64,000 nt of DNA from DASSUW01 sp963811895 (lineage in GTDB: Bacteria > Actinomycetota > Thermoleophilia > Solirubrobacterales > Solirubrobacteraceae). Of this stretch, positions 10,468 through 17,957 are shown one piece after another. The position numbers and the translations under genes are program-made. The stretch is from positions 248,001 through 312,000 of the forward strand of contig CAWETE010000010.1 of assembly GCA_963811895.1 (NCBI GenBank), given 5' to 3'. Within the stretch, counting starts at the first letter, position 1. The number at the start of each line of letters is the position of its first letter. A model generated the notes under the pieces. That model had not been told where the DNA came from, searched no databases, and saw only the letters and a program-made list of their open reading frames with translations.

Positions 10468-11066
10468 GCAGTGCTCCTTCCTGAGGCCGCGACCACGGCC
10501 TCGTAATCCGCCCACGTATCCACGTCGAGCGGGATCCGGCCCGCCACCGGGACTTCCTCGACCTCGCCGGCTCGCTCGTCGAGCATCCGCCAGACCGCCT
10601 TGTCGCCGTGCAGCGAGCCCAGGTCCCCGAACACCTCGTGTCCGAATGCGAACGGGTGGCCGCGGCCGTCCTCGTAGCGGCAGACGGCGATCGGCGCGTC
10701 GCCGCGTGCCGCCAGCAGCACGCGCACCGTCCCGGGCAGGACGCCGGGCTGGTCGCCGAGCATGAGCACGAGGGTGGTGGTGCGCGGGTCCAGCGCCTCC
10801 ATCGCGACGGCGATCGAGGACGAGCAGCCCGCGCCGAAGCCGGGGTTGACGACCACCTGGGCGCCGGACAGGTCCACGCGCGCGAGGACCTTCTCCGACT
10901 CGCCGCCCACGGCCACCAGCAGCTGGTCGAACTCGCACGCCCGCGCGGTGGCGACCGTGTGGTCGAGCAGCGTGGCGCCGGCGAACGGCAGCAGCTGCTT
11001 GGGCCGGCCGAGCCGGCGTGAGCCGCCCGCCGCCAGGACGAGTCCCGCGACGAACAGGTCACTCAT
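10464..11066 (-). CDS. MocA-like molybdenum cofactor cytidylyltransferase
   Basis: This 200-residue nucleotidyltransferase starts MSDLFVAGLVLAAGGSRRLG, then RPKQLLPFAG, the GGSxRxG...KxLLP nucleotide-binding signature of the MobA/MocA family. LMLGDQPGV near residue 101 is the metal-binding LxGDQP motif. The family makes the cytosine dinucleotide form of the cofactor, which CO dehydrogenases use. It overlaps the XdhC-like gene by 8 bases and the next gene by 4. A MobA-type (guanylyl) activity is less likely in this context. Confidence 0.88.
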   Translation of the reverse strand: MSDLFVAGLVLAAGGSRRLGRPKQLLPFAGATLLDHTVATARACEFDQLLVAVGGESEKVLARVDLSGAQVVVNPGFGAGCSSSIAVAMEALDPRTTTLVLMLGDQPGVLPGTVRVLLAARGDAPIAVCRYEDGRGHPFAFGHEVFGDLGSLHGDKAVWRMLDERAGEVEEVPVAGRIPLDVDTWADYEAVVAASGRSTA

Positions 11067-11853
11067 GGCAGCAATGGCCCTCTTCGTGATGGTGATGCTG
11101 TTCCACCGGCGGCGGGGTCGTACGGGCGCGGCGCGACGCGACGATCTCGGCGAGGATCGACAGCGCGATCTCCTCGGGCGTGCGCGCGCCGATGTCCAGG
11201 CCCGCGGGGGTGTGGACGCGGGCGCGGTCCTCGTCGGACACGTCGAGGCTTCCGACGACGGCGGTGCCGCGCCTGCGGCTCGCCACCAGGCCGACATAGG
11301 GGACGCCGACCTCGAGCGCCGTGGCCAGGATGTGCTCCTCGTCGCGGCCGTGCGAGGCGATGACGACCGCCGCGTCGTCGTCGGTCGGGTCGGTTTCGCC
11401 GGCGGCGACGTCATAGCCGAGCCGGCCGGCGAGCTCTTCGAGGGCCCGCGCGATCGGCGTGTCCCCGATCACGTGCATGCGCGGCGCGGGCAGGCGCGGC
11501 TCGAGGAAGATCTCCAGCGCGCCGCCGCTGATGCACGGGTTGTGCACGGTGACGGCGCCCTCGGCGGCGGCCTCCTCGCCGTTGCCGGGCTCGATCCGCA
11601 GAAGCAGCGGCTCACCGGTCTCGAGCACGTGCAGGGCGTGCAGGCGCACGCTGGGCTCGGCGCAGTGGCCGCCGACGAAGCCCTCGATCGTGCCGTCGCC
11701 GAGAACGATGGCTCCGGCGCCCGGCTGGACGCTGGCGGGACGGCCGGCGCGGACGACCGTGGCGCACACGTACGGCACGCGCTCAGCTTCGAGCGCCGCG
11801 GCGCGGCCGGCGAGTCTCCGTTCGTGTAACTGCAACCCGTCCCTCTTCCTCAT
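11059..11853 (-). CDS. XdhC/CoxI-family cofactor maturation protein with His/Cys tail
   Basis: From the ATG at 11853 this is a 264-residue protein. The N-terminal XdhC-CoxI domain shows VVRAGRPASVQPGAGAIVL and GFVGGHCAEPSV; the C-terminal Rossmann part shows MHVIGDTPIARALEELA. The protein ends in the metal-binding-looking tail HHHHEEGHCCHE. XdhC proteins carry and sulfurate the molybdenum cofactor for xanthine/CO dehydrogenases. An alternative TTG at 11907 would add 18 residues that do not look conserved. It is the first gene of the cox transcription unit. Confidence 0.88.
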   Translation of the reverse strand: MRKRDGLQLHERRLAGRAAALEAERVPYVCATVVRAGRPASVQPGAGAIVLGDGTIEGFVGGHCAEPSVRLHALHVLETGEPLLLRIEPGNGEEAAAEGAVTVHNPCISGGALEIFLEPRLPAPRMHVIGDTPIARALEELAGRLGYDVAAGETDPTDDDAAVVIASHGRDEEHILATALEVGVPYVGLVASRRRGTAVVGSLDVSDEDRARVHTPAGLDIGARTPEEIALSILAEIVASRRARTTPPPVEQHHHHEEGHCCHE

Positions 11854-12000
11854 GTGGACCGGACCGTTGCCCACCCTTTCAACAGGGTGCCACGTTGCCC
11901 GATGCAACCGATTGCGTCAAGCGACGATCAGGTAGTCCTTCGTCCGGAACCCCATGCCGGTTCACGGCTGCGCGCCTTCGTGGACATACTCGCGGTGCGC
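11854..12000 (-). promoter_or_regulatory. Leader region upstream of the cox operon
   Basis: This gap must hold the promoter of the minus-strand cox unit. On the minus strand there is a TTGACG (about 11919-11914) followed by an inverted repeat GTTGC-N5-GCAAC, which could be a -35 element with an overlapping operator. No convincing -10 hexamer is seen at 17-18 bases. The distal part (about 11970-12000) holds a weak third copy of the GCGCCTT...GGACATA pattern found in the palindromes flanking the next gene. No riboswitch for molybdenum cofactor is recognisable. Confidence 0.35.
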
Positions 12001-12039
12001 CTGGCGCCTTGAACGGACATATGCCGTTCAACGCGCCAG
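12001..12039. repeat. Palindrome A beside the DUF559 gene
   Basis: The arms CTGGCGCCTTGAACGG and CCGTTCAACGCGCCAG pair with one mismatch around the 7-base loop ACATATG. The stop codon of the DUF559 gene (12028-12030) lies inside the right arm. The core GGACATATGCC and the GGCGCC ends recur in palindrome B at the other end of the gene. It could act as a terminator stem, but there is no T run, and the paired copy argues for a repeat family. Confidence 0.7.
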
Positions 12040-12894
12040 CCGTTTGGCGACCGCCCGGGCGACCCACCTCGGCCGCTCGGTGAGCTGCGTCCACGTGAAC
12101 CGCAGGACCTGCCAGTCGGCGAGGACCAGCTCTACGTCGCGTTCGCGGTCGGACTCGAATCGCGATGGCGCTCGGTGGTAGCGGTAGCCGTCGACCTCGA
12201 CGACGAGTCTCACGTCCCGCCACGCGAAATCGACCTCCTCCCCCTCGATGCGGGGGTTGACGTTCGGCCTGCGGATGCCGTAGTCGTCACACAAGCGCAG
12301 GAACCGTTCCTCCATCTCGCTGCGGGTGACGGTGGAGCCGGCGGTGTAGAGGGACAACACCGCTTGTAGGGACTGAGGGATCGGGCGGCCGTGCAGTTCG
12401 GCGAAGTCGACGACCCGGCGCTGCTCGGCGAGATCGAGCACGTGCTCGAGCGGGCGACCCTGGAGTGTCCGCGCGAGATCGATGATCGTGCGGGCCGGCG
12501 CCGTGATGGGGATGCCGCGGACCGTGGTGGTTTCGGCCGGCTCGAGCGTCGTGCTGCGGTGGAACCGGATCCCCGTCCGCCGTTTGCGGCCTGTGTCGCG
12601 TGGAACCGTGACGTGAATTGCGCCCGAGCCTGCGGGGCGAAGCTCCCACGCCGTGGCGGCGGTCGCGTGGCTGAGGACCGCGTCGTCACCCGCTGCCATC
12701 ACCGCCGCCATCCACCGGCCTTCTCTGGTGAGCGCACGATGTCCGTACGCGTAGACGGCGCGATGGACCGGCTGCAGTCGTCCGGTCGCGAGCCGGTGCT
12801 CGATCCGGTGCCGGCCGAGGCCGAGCGTGAGCAGTTGCGCGCGCGACACCACGCCGTGTTGAGCGTTCGCCAGCGCGGCGACCGGAAGCTCCAT
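12028..12894 (-). CDS. AbiEi-like/DUF559 protein with restriction-endonuclease-like C terminus
   Basis: About 288 residues from the ATG at 12894 (a second ATG at 12912 sits in a palindrome loop). The N terminus, ALANAQHGVVSRAQLLTLGL, is the winged-helix type seen in AbiEi antitoxin-like proteins. The C terminus, VDFAWRDVRLVVEVDGYRYHRAPSRFESDRERD, followed by ADWQVLRFTW, is the DUF559/Vsr-like PD-(D/E)xK fold with D and E-x-D in place. Such proteins occur in many copies in some actinobacteria; their role (defence, DNA cleavage) is unproven. No toxin partner is seen. Related palindromes bound the gene on both sides. Confidence 0.75.
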   Translation of the reverse strand: MELPVAALANAQHGVVSRAQLLTLGLGRHRIEHRLATGRLQPVHRAVYAYGHRALTREGRWMAAVMAAGDDAVLSHATAATAWELRPAGSGAIHVTVPRDTGRKRRTGIRFHRSTTLEPAETTTVRGIPITAPARTIIDLARTLQGRPLEHVLDLAEQRRVVDFAELHGRPIPQSLQAVLSLYTAGSTVTRSEMEERFLRLCDDYGIRRPNVNPRIEGEEVDFAWRDVRLVVEVDGYRYHRAPSRFESDRERDVELVLADWQVLRFTWTQLTERPRWVARAVAKRLAR

Positions 12895-12930
12895 GGCGCC
12901 TTTGCCGGACATATGCCGGTTAAGGCGCCA
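12894..12930. repeat. Palindrome B beside the DUF559 gene
   Basis: Outer arms TGGCGCCTT and AAGGCGCCA pair perfectly. Inner CCGG pairs flank the same 7-base ACATATG loop as palindrome A. The gene lies exactly between A and B, whose ends and loops are identical while the inner arms differ by compensating changes. That pattern suggests selection for the hairpin or a mobile repeat boundary. Confidence 0.7.
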
Positions 12931-12975
12931 GGCGCGGAAGTTCGCCCCTGGAACCCAGGGTCGGGAGCGGTATCC

Positions 12976-13452
12976 CTAGCGCCAGCGGTCGAACAGCACC
13001 TGGAACAGCGCTCCCGCCGAGTGCGAGCCGGTCTCCAGCTCGTCGAGCCGCCCGGCGGCCGCCACGAGCGTGCGGCGGTAGCCGGTGGGGTCGACCGCCG
13101 CGCGGTCGTCGGCGCCGTTCATGTACGTGAGCTGGCGGCGGATCAGGCGCGAGTGCGTGGCCGCCACGCGCTGGCGCTCGGCGGTCAGCAGGTTGCGCAC
13201 CGCGGCGGTGGGGCGTTCGACCTCGCCGACGCTCTCCGCCACCAGCTCCTCGAGCCCCGGCGCGACGCCGGCGCACGCGTCGAGCACCGGCGTGAACACC
13301 TCGGCGGCCGCTTGCCGTAGCGCCTCGAGCGCCGGCTCGCGCGGCACCGCCTCCTCGAGCAGGTGCATCGCCGCCTGGTAGTTGCTGAAGATCTGCCCGA
13401 CCGTGTTGACGCAGTCCTGCACGAGCTCTCGCTCGGTCCTGGGGTCCGTCAC
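12976..13452 (-). CDS. Hypothetical helical protein
   Basis: This 158-residue protein starts at a GTG overlapping the methyltransferase stop (GTGA). It is predicted mostly helical and acidic at the start (TERELVQDCVNTVGQIFSNYQAAMHLLEE), with no signal peptide or membrane span. I do not recognise a family. The overlap implies co-translation with the methyltransferase, so it may be a partner, but no motif shows how. Confidence 0.65.
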   Translation of the reverse strand: MTDPRTERELVQDCVNTVGQIFSNYQAAMHLLEEAVPREPALEALRQAAAEVFTPVLDACAGVAPGLEELVAESVGEVERPTAAVRNLLTAERQRVAATHSRLIRRQLTYMNGADDRAAVDPTGYRRTLVAAAGRLDELETGSHSAGALFQVLFDRWR

Positions 13453-14267
13453 GGCTTGGCGGCAACGAGCGCGAACAGCACCGGCAGCAGCTCGCCGTTC
13501 ACGCGCAGCCGGTGGCGGCCGTCGTCCTCGCGCGGCAGGAGGTCGCCGCGGGGATCGAAGTCGGCCTCGACGTACTCGTCGAGGCGCTGGATCTTCAGGC
13601 CGGCGCCCAGCGCGGCGTTGACGATCTCGGCGAGCGAGTGGCCGTACTGGACGGTGGCGGTGGCCGCCACGTCGAGGTCGGCGCCGGCGTACGAGCCGGG
13701 CTCGTCGAACGAGCGCGGGCCGTCGTTCGCGTACGGGAAGTCGATGCGCACCGGGTCGATCGACTCGAACATGGCGTACACCGGGTGGAGGTCGACGAGG
13801 AGGAGCTTCCCGCCGCCGCGCAGGGCCGACGTGGCCGAGCGCATCCAGGCGCCGAGGTCGTCGATCCAGCCGATCACGCCGATGGTCGCGTACACGAGGT
13901 CGAAGCGGTTGTGGAGCTCGACCGGCAGCTTGGTCGCGTCGGCCTCGACGAACTCGACCTGCACGTCGCAGCGGCGCGCGAGTGCCCGGCCCTTCTCCAG
14001 CGAGGCGGGGGAGAAGTCGGCGCCCACCACCCGCGCTCCGCGCCGGGCGAGCGAGATGGCGTCGAAGCCGATGTGGCACTGGAGGTGGAGCACGTCGAGC
14101 CCGGCCACGGCGCCCACGGCCTCGCGGATGCCGGCCTGCTCCGCCTGCTGCAGCGTGTCGGCGCCGGCGATCAGCGCCTCGGTGTCGTAGTACGCGTCCT
14201 GACCATGCGCGGCGGCCATCGCGTCCCAATGCGCTCGGTTGATTCGTCTTGCCGTCACACGATCCAT
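13449..14267 (-). CDS. Class I SAM-dependent methyltransferase
   Basis: This 272-residue protein starts MDRVTARRINRAHWDAMA. The SAM-binding loop is VLHLQCHIGFDAISLARRG (around 58-77), with VVGADFSP as motif II and FDLVYATIGVIGWIDD as motif IV. The cysteine-containing LQCHIGFD variant is common in small-molecule methyltransferases. The product is unknown. It is divergent from parA with a 92-base gap. Confidence 0.85.
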   Translation of the reverse strand: MDRVTARRINRAHWDAMAAAHGQDAYYDTEALIAGADTLQQAEQAGIREAVGAVAGLDVLHLQCHIGFDAISLARRGARVVGADFSPASLEKGRALARRCDVQVEFVEADATKLPVELHNRFDLVYATIGVIGWIDDLGAWMRSATSALRGGGKLLLVDLHPVYAMFESIDPVRIDFPYANDGPRSFDEPGSYAGADLDVAATATVQYGHSLAEIVNAALGAGLKIQRLDEYVEADFDPRGDLLPREDDGRHRLRVNGELLPVLFALVAAKP

Positions 14268-14359
14268 CGGGCGTGCATGCTAGGGCGCGGGAGGAAACCT
14301 CTGCTCGGGGGCGAACAGGCAAGGCCGATGGGTTTCCCCGACCTGGATCGGAGCACGAC

Positions 14360-15127
14360 GTGACCGGCAAGGCCAAGGTCATCGCCTTCGCCAACCAAAA
14401 AGGCGGCGTCGCGAAGACCACCACGACGCTGAACCTCGCGGCGGCCTTCGCCGAGGTGGGGCACCGCGTCCTGTGCGTCGACATGGACCCCCAGGGCAAC
14501 CTCACCATGTCGCAGGGCATCGACCCCGACACGCTCGAGCAGTCGATGTTCGACGTGCTCGTCCACGACCTCTCGATCCGGGAGGTGATCAAGCGCCGCG
14601 AGATCGACGTCGCGTGCGCCTCGATCGACCTCGCCGGAGCGGAGATCGCGATGTCGACGAAGATCGGCCGCGAGCGCTCGCTGACCAAGGCGCTGCTCGC
14701 CGTCGACGACGACTACGACTGGATGTTCATCGATACGCCGCCGTCGCTGGGACTATTGACGGTGAACGCACTTACCGCGGCCGATCAGGTGATCGTCCCC
14801 GTCCAGTGCGAGTATCTGTCGATGCGTGGGCTGCTTCAGCTGCAGAACACCCTTGCGATGATCCGCGAGAACCTCAATCCCGACGTGCAGATCGCGGGCA
14901 TCCTCCCGACGATGGTCGACACGCGTACGCTGCACGCCAAGGAGGCGCTCGAGATCCTCGAGGAGAACTTCGGCGACCGCGTGTTCGGAGCGCGGATCAG
15001 GAAGACCATCCGGTTCGCGGAGGCCCCTGTGAAGGGGATGTCGGTGCTCAAGTACGACCCCAAGGGGACCGCGGCTGACGCTTATCGCCAGCTGGCGAAG
15101 GAGGTGCTCTCGAATGGCAAGCGGTAA
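14360..15127 (+). CDS. parA: ParA/Soj-family ATPase
   Basis: The GTG at 14360 starts a 255-residue MinD/ParA ATPase. Residues 14-21 are KGGVAKTT, the deviant Walker A with its signature lysine. A Walker B follows (DWMFIDTPPSLG). ParA proteins position chromosomes, plasmids or other cargo by ATP-driven surface binding. No parB or parS-like sequence is seen next to it; the downstream partner is ftsZ, with a 14-base overlap. An alternative upstream in-frame start at 14249 would overlap the methyltransferase gene and is not supported. Confidence 0.93.
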   Translation: MTGKAKVIAFANQKGGVAKTTTTLNLAAAFAEVGHRVLCVDMDPQGNLTMSQGIDPDTLEQSMFDVLVHDLSIREVIKRREIDVACASIDLAGAEIAMSTKIGRERSLTKALLAVDDDYDWMFIDTPPSLGLLTVNALTAADQVIVPVQCEYLSMRGLLQLQNTLAMIRENLNPDVQIAGILPTMVDTRTLHAKEALEILEENFGDRVFGARIRKTIRFAEAPVKGMSVLKYDPKGTAADAYRQLAKEVLSNGKR

Positions 15128-16457
15128 GCGGGCGAGCATGCGCGAAGGACCGCTGGCGGCGCTCTTCCGGAAGACGGACGAGGCGCAGGAGACGGCGGCC
15201 GCGCAGCCGCCGCCCGTCGAGCCGGCGCGCGAGCCCGAGCCCGAGGCCGCTGCGCCCGAGCCGCCGCAGCCGGCCGCGCCGCGCGTGCCCACGCCGCAGG
15301 AGCGCCTGCGCCATGCCTTCTCGTCGGACCTGCCGGACAACATGATGTCCCCGCCCGAGCCGGTGCGCGCGTCCGAGTACGAGTGGGCCTCGGTCGGCCC
15401 CGACGCCACCCGCCAGCCCGAGCTGCGCGTGATCGGCGTCGGCGGCGCCGGCGTGAACGCCGTCAACCGCATGATCGAGGCCGAGGTCTCCGGCGTCGAG
15501 TTCATCGCGCTCAACACCGACACGCAGTCGCTGAACTCGTCGTCCGCGCACGTGACGCTCCAGATCGGGGCCGACATCACGCGCGGGCTGGGCTCCGGCT
15601 CGAACCCCGAGCTGGGCCACTCGTCGGCGATGGAGGACTACGACCGCATCAAGTCGCTGCTCAAGGGCTCGGACATGGTGTTCATCACCGCGGGCGAGGG
15701 CGGCGGCACCGGCACCGGCGCGGCTCCCGTCGTCGCACGGGTCGCACGCGAGCTGGGAGCGCTGACCGTCGGCATCGTCACCAAGCCGTTCGGCTTCGAG
15801 GGCTCGCGCCGCATGAAGGCCGCCGACGAGGGCATCGAGGCGCTGGCCGGCGAGGTCGACACGCTGATCGTGGTGCCCAACAACAAGCTGCTCTCGGTGC
15901 TCGACAAGCAGACCTCGATGGTCGAGGCCTTCCGGGTGGCCGACGACGTGCTGCGCCAGGGCGTGCAGGGCGTGTCGGACCTGATCACCCTGCCGGGCCT
16001 GATCAACCTCGACTTCGCGGACGTGCGCACGATCATGTCCGACGCCGGCAACGCGCTGCTCGGCATCGGCATGGGGACCGGCGACAAGCGGGCCATCGAG
16101 GCCGCCCACGCCGCCGCCTCGTCGCCGCTGCTGGAGACGACGCTCGAGGGCGCCCACTCGATCCTGCTCTCGATCACCGGCGGCAAGGACCTGTCGCTGT
16201 GGGAGGTCAACGAGGCCGCCCACACGATCCAGGAGGCCGCGCACCCCGACGCGAACATCATCTTCGGGGCGATGCTCGACGAGAAGCTCGAGGACGAGGT
16301 GTGGATCACCGTGGTCGCCACCGGCTACGGCGAGAAGCGCGCGCCGCGGCAGGAGCAGTCCTCGTTCCGCGAGCCGGCCGGCGAGCCGCGCGTGCGGCGA
16401 GTGACCTCGTCTCGCGTCAGCGAGGTCGACGTGCCCGAGTTCATTCCCCGATACTGA
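15114..16457 (+). CDS. ftsZ: FtsZ cell-division GTPase with N-terminal extension
   Basis: This 447-residue FtsZ has about 102 extra N-terminal residues, rich in proline, glutamate and alanine, before the usual start ELRVIGVGGAGVNAVNRM. The tubulin signature GGGTGTG is at 196-202 and the T7 loop is NLDFADVRTIM at about 298-308. The C-terminal peptide is DVPEFIPRY. Key GTP and T7 residues are intact, so it should polymerise. A GGAGG site lies inside the end of parA. FtsZ is normally in the dcw cluster; here it is coupled to parA. It may be the sole FtsZ or a second copy. Confidence 0.95.
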   Translation: MASGKRASMREGPLAALFRKTDEAQETAAAQPPPVEPAREPEPEAAAPEPPQPAAPRVPTPQERLRHAFSSDLPDNMMSPPEPVRASEYEWASVGPDATRQPELRVIGVGGAGVNAVNRMIEAEVSGVEFIALNTDTQSLNSSSAHVTLQIGADITRGLGSGSNPELGHSSAMEDYDRIKSLLKGSDMVFITAGEGGGTGTGAAPVVARVARELGALTVGIVTKPFGFEGSRRMKAADEGIEALAGEVDTLIVVPNNKLLSVLDKQTSMVEAFRVADDVLRQGVQGVSDLITLPGLINLDFADVRTIMSDAGNALLGIGMGTGDKRAIEAAHAAASSPLLETTLEGAHSILLSITGGKDLSLWEVNEAAHTIQEAAHPDANIIFGAMLDEKLEDEVWITVVATGYGEKRAPRQEQSSFREPAGEPRVRRVTSSRVSEVDVPEFIPRY

Positions 16458-16462
16458 GCGGC

Positions 16463-17938
16463 ATGAGCGGCGTCGTCGCCGCCGGCCATCCGCTGACCGC
16501 CGAGGCCGGCGCGGAGATCCTCCGCGCCGGCGGCAACGCGGTCGACGCCGCGCTGGCCTCGATGCTCGCCTCGTTCGTCGCCGAGCCGCTGCTGACCGGG
16601 CTCGGCGCGGGCGGCTACATGCTCGTCGTCCCGCCCGACGGCGAGCCGGTCCTGCTCGACTTCTTCGTCGAGGCCTCGGGCCGCGGGGCCGATCTCGCGG
16701 CGCGCGAATCGCTGCTGGCGGTCGACGTCTCGTTCGGCGACGTCGTGCAGGCCTTCCACATCGGCGCGGCCTCGTGCGGCACGTACGGCACGCCGGCCGG
16801 CGTCTGCGCCGCCGCCGACCGCTTCGGCACCGTCCCGCTGGCCGAGCTGACCGCCCCGGCCGTGGCGCTGGCGCGCGAGGGCGTGCGCGTCAACAGCGAG
16901 CAGGCGTACGTGTACGAGATCCTCGCGCCGATCTACTCGTCGACGGCCGAGTGCCGCGCCCTGTTCATGCCCGAGGGGCGGGTGCCGCACGAGGGCGACG
17001 TGCTGCGCGACCCCGAGCTGGCCGACTCGCTCGAGCGGCTCGGCGCGGAGGGGGCGGCGCCGTTCTACTCCGGCGACATCGGGGCGGCGATCTCCGACCG
17101 CGTGTGCGGGCTGGGCGGGACTTTGACGCGCGAGGACCTGGCGGCCTACGAGGCGCTGCCGCGCGAGCCGGTGCGGGTCCGCTACCACGGGCGCGAGGTG
17201 CTCACCAACCCGCCGCCGAGCGCGGGCGGCACCCTGCTGGCCTACGCGCTCGCGCTGCTCCAGCGCTCGTCCGGCCCGCCCGACGCGATGGCGCTGGTGG
17301 AGGCGATGGAGCGCGCCCAGGCCGAGCGCACGCCCGAGTTCCTCACCGGGCTCGGCGAGCCCGGCTTCCTCGACCGCTTCATGGCCAGCCGGCTCGGCGC
17401 CACCACCCACATCTCGGTGATCGACGGCGACGGCTGGGCGTGCTCGGTCACGTGCACCAACGGGGAGGGGTCGGGCGTGGTGGTGCCCGGGACCGGCGTG
17501 CACGTCAACAACATGATGGGCGAGCAGGACCTCTCGCCGCTGGGCTTCTTCACGCACCCGCCGGGACTGCGGCTGCCGTCGATGATGGCGCCGACCGTCG
17601 TGCTCGGGCGCGACGGCGCGCCGGAGCTGGCGCTCGGCTCGGCCGGCTCGAACCGGATCCGCTCGGCGCTGCTGCAGGTGATCGTCAACGTGCTCGACCG
17701 AGGGATGGAGGCCGCCGAGGCGGTCGACGCTCCGCGGCTGCACTTCGAGGACGGGGTCGTCTACGCCGAGCCCGGGATCGACGCCGCCGGGCTGGAGGCG
17801 AGCGGGCGCACGCTGGCCTGGTTCCGCGACCGCAACCTGTTCTTCGGCGGCTGCCAGGCGGTCGAGCGCGAGCCGGCGACCGGCGCGCTCCACGGCGGGG
17901 GCGATCCGCGCCGCGGCGGCGCCGTGGTCGCTGCCTGA
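16463..17938 (+). CDS. Gamma-glutamyltransferase family protein
   Basis: This 491-residue protein begins MSGVVAAGHPLTAEAGAEIL with the family opening AGGNAVDAALA. The autoprocessing nucleophile is Thr314 in TTHISVID, followed by the usual GWACSVTCTNGEGSG. It is shorter than typical secreted enzymes and lacks a signal peptide, so it probably acts in the cytoplasm. Family members cleave or transfer gamma-glutamyl groups, as in glutathione turnover; related members act on other amides. It starts 5 bases after ftsZ and could be read through from that operon. Confidence 0.85.
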   Translation: MSGVVAAGHPLTAEAGAEILRAGGNAVDAALASMLASFVAEPLLTGLGAGGYMLVVPPDGEPVLLDFFVEASGRGADLAARESLLAVDVSFGDVVQAFHIGAASCGTYGTPAGVCAAADRFGTVPLAELTAPAVALAREGVRVNSEQAYVYEILAPIYSSTAECRALFMPEGRVPHEGDVLRDPELADSLERLGAEGAAPFYSGDIGAAISDRVCGLGGTLTREDLAAYEALPREPVRVRYHGREVLTNPPPSAGGTLLAYALALLQRSSGPPDAMALVEAMERAQAERTPEFLTGLGEPGFLDRFMASRLGATTHISVIDGDGWACSVTCTNGEGSGVVVPGTGVHVNNMMGEQDLSPLGFFTHPPGLRLPSMMAPTVVLGRDGAPELALGSAGSNRIRSALLQVIVNVLDRGMEAAEAVDAPRLHFEDGVVYAEPGIDAAGLEASGRTLAWFRDRNLFFGGCQAVEREPATGALHGGGDPRRGGAVVAA

Positions 17939-17957
17939 CAGCGGCCTCAATACGGCC

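Noticed and set aside
12001..12039. Ordinary rho-independent terminator
   Set aside because: There is no T run after either arm, and an equivalent palindrome lies at the gene start.
12001..12930. An insertion sequence around the DUF559 gene
   Set aside because: No transposase motif is present, and the flanking sequences are palindromes rather than terminal inverted repeats with target duplications.
12028..13452. Toxin-antitoxin pair formed by the AbiEi-like gene and the next gene
   Set aside because: The gene at 12976-13452 is coupled to the methyltransferase upstream, shows no nucleotidyltransferase (AbiEii) motif, and is separated by palindrome B.
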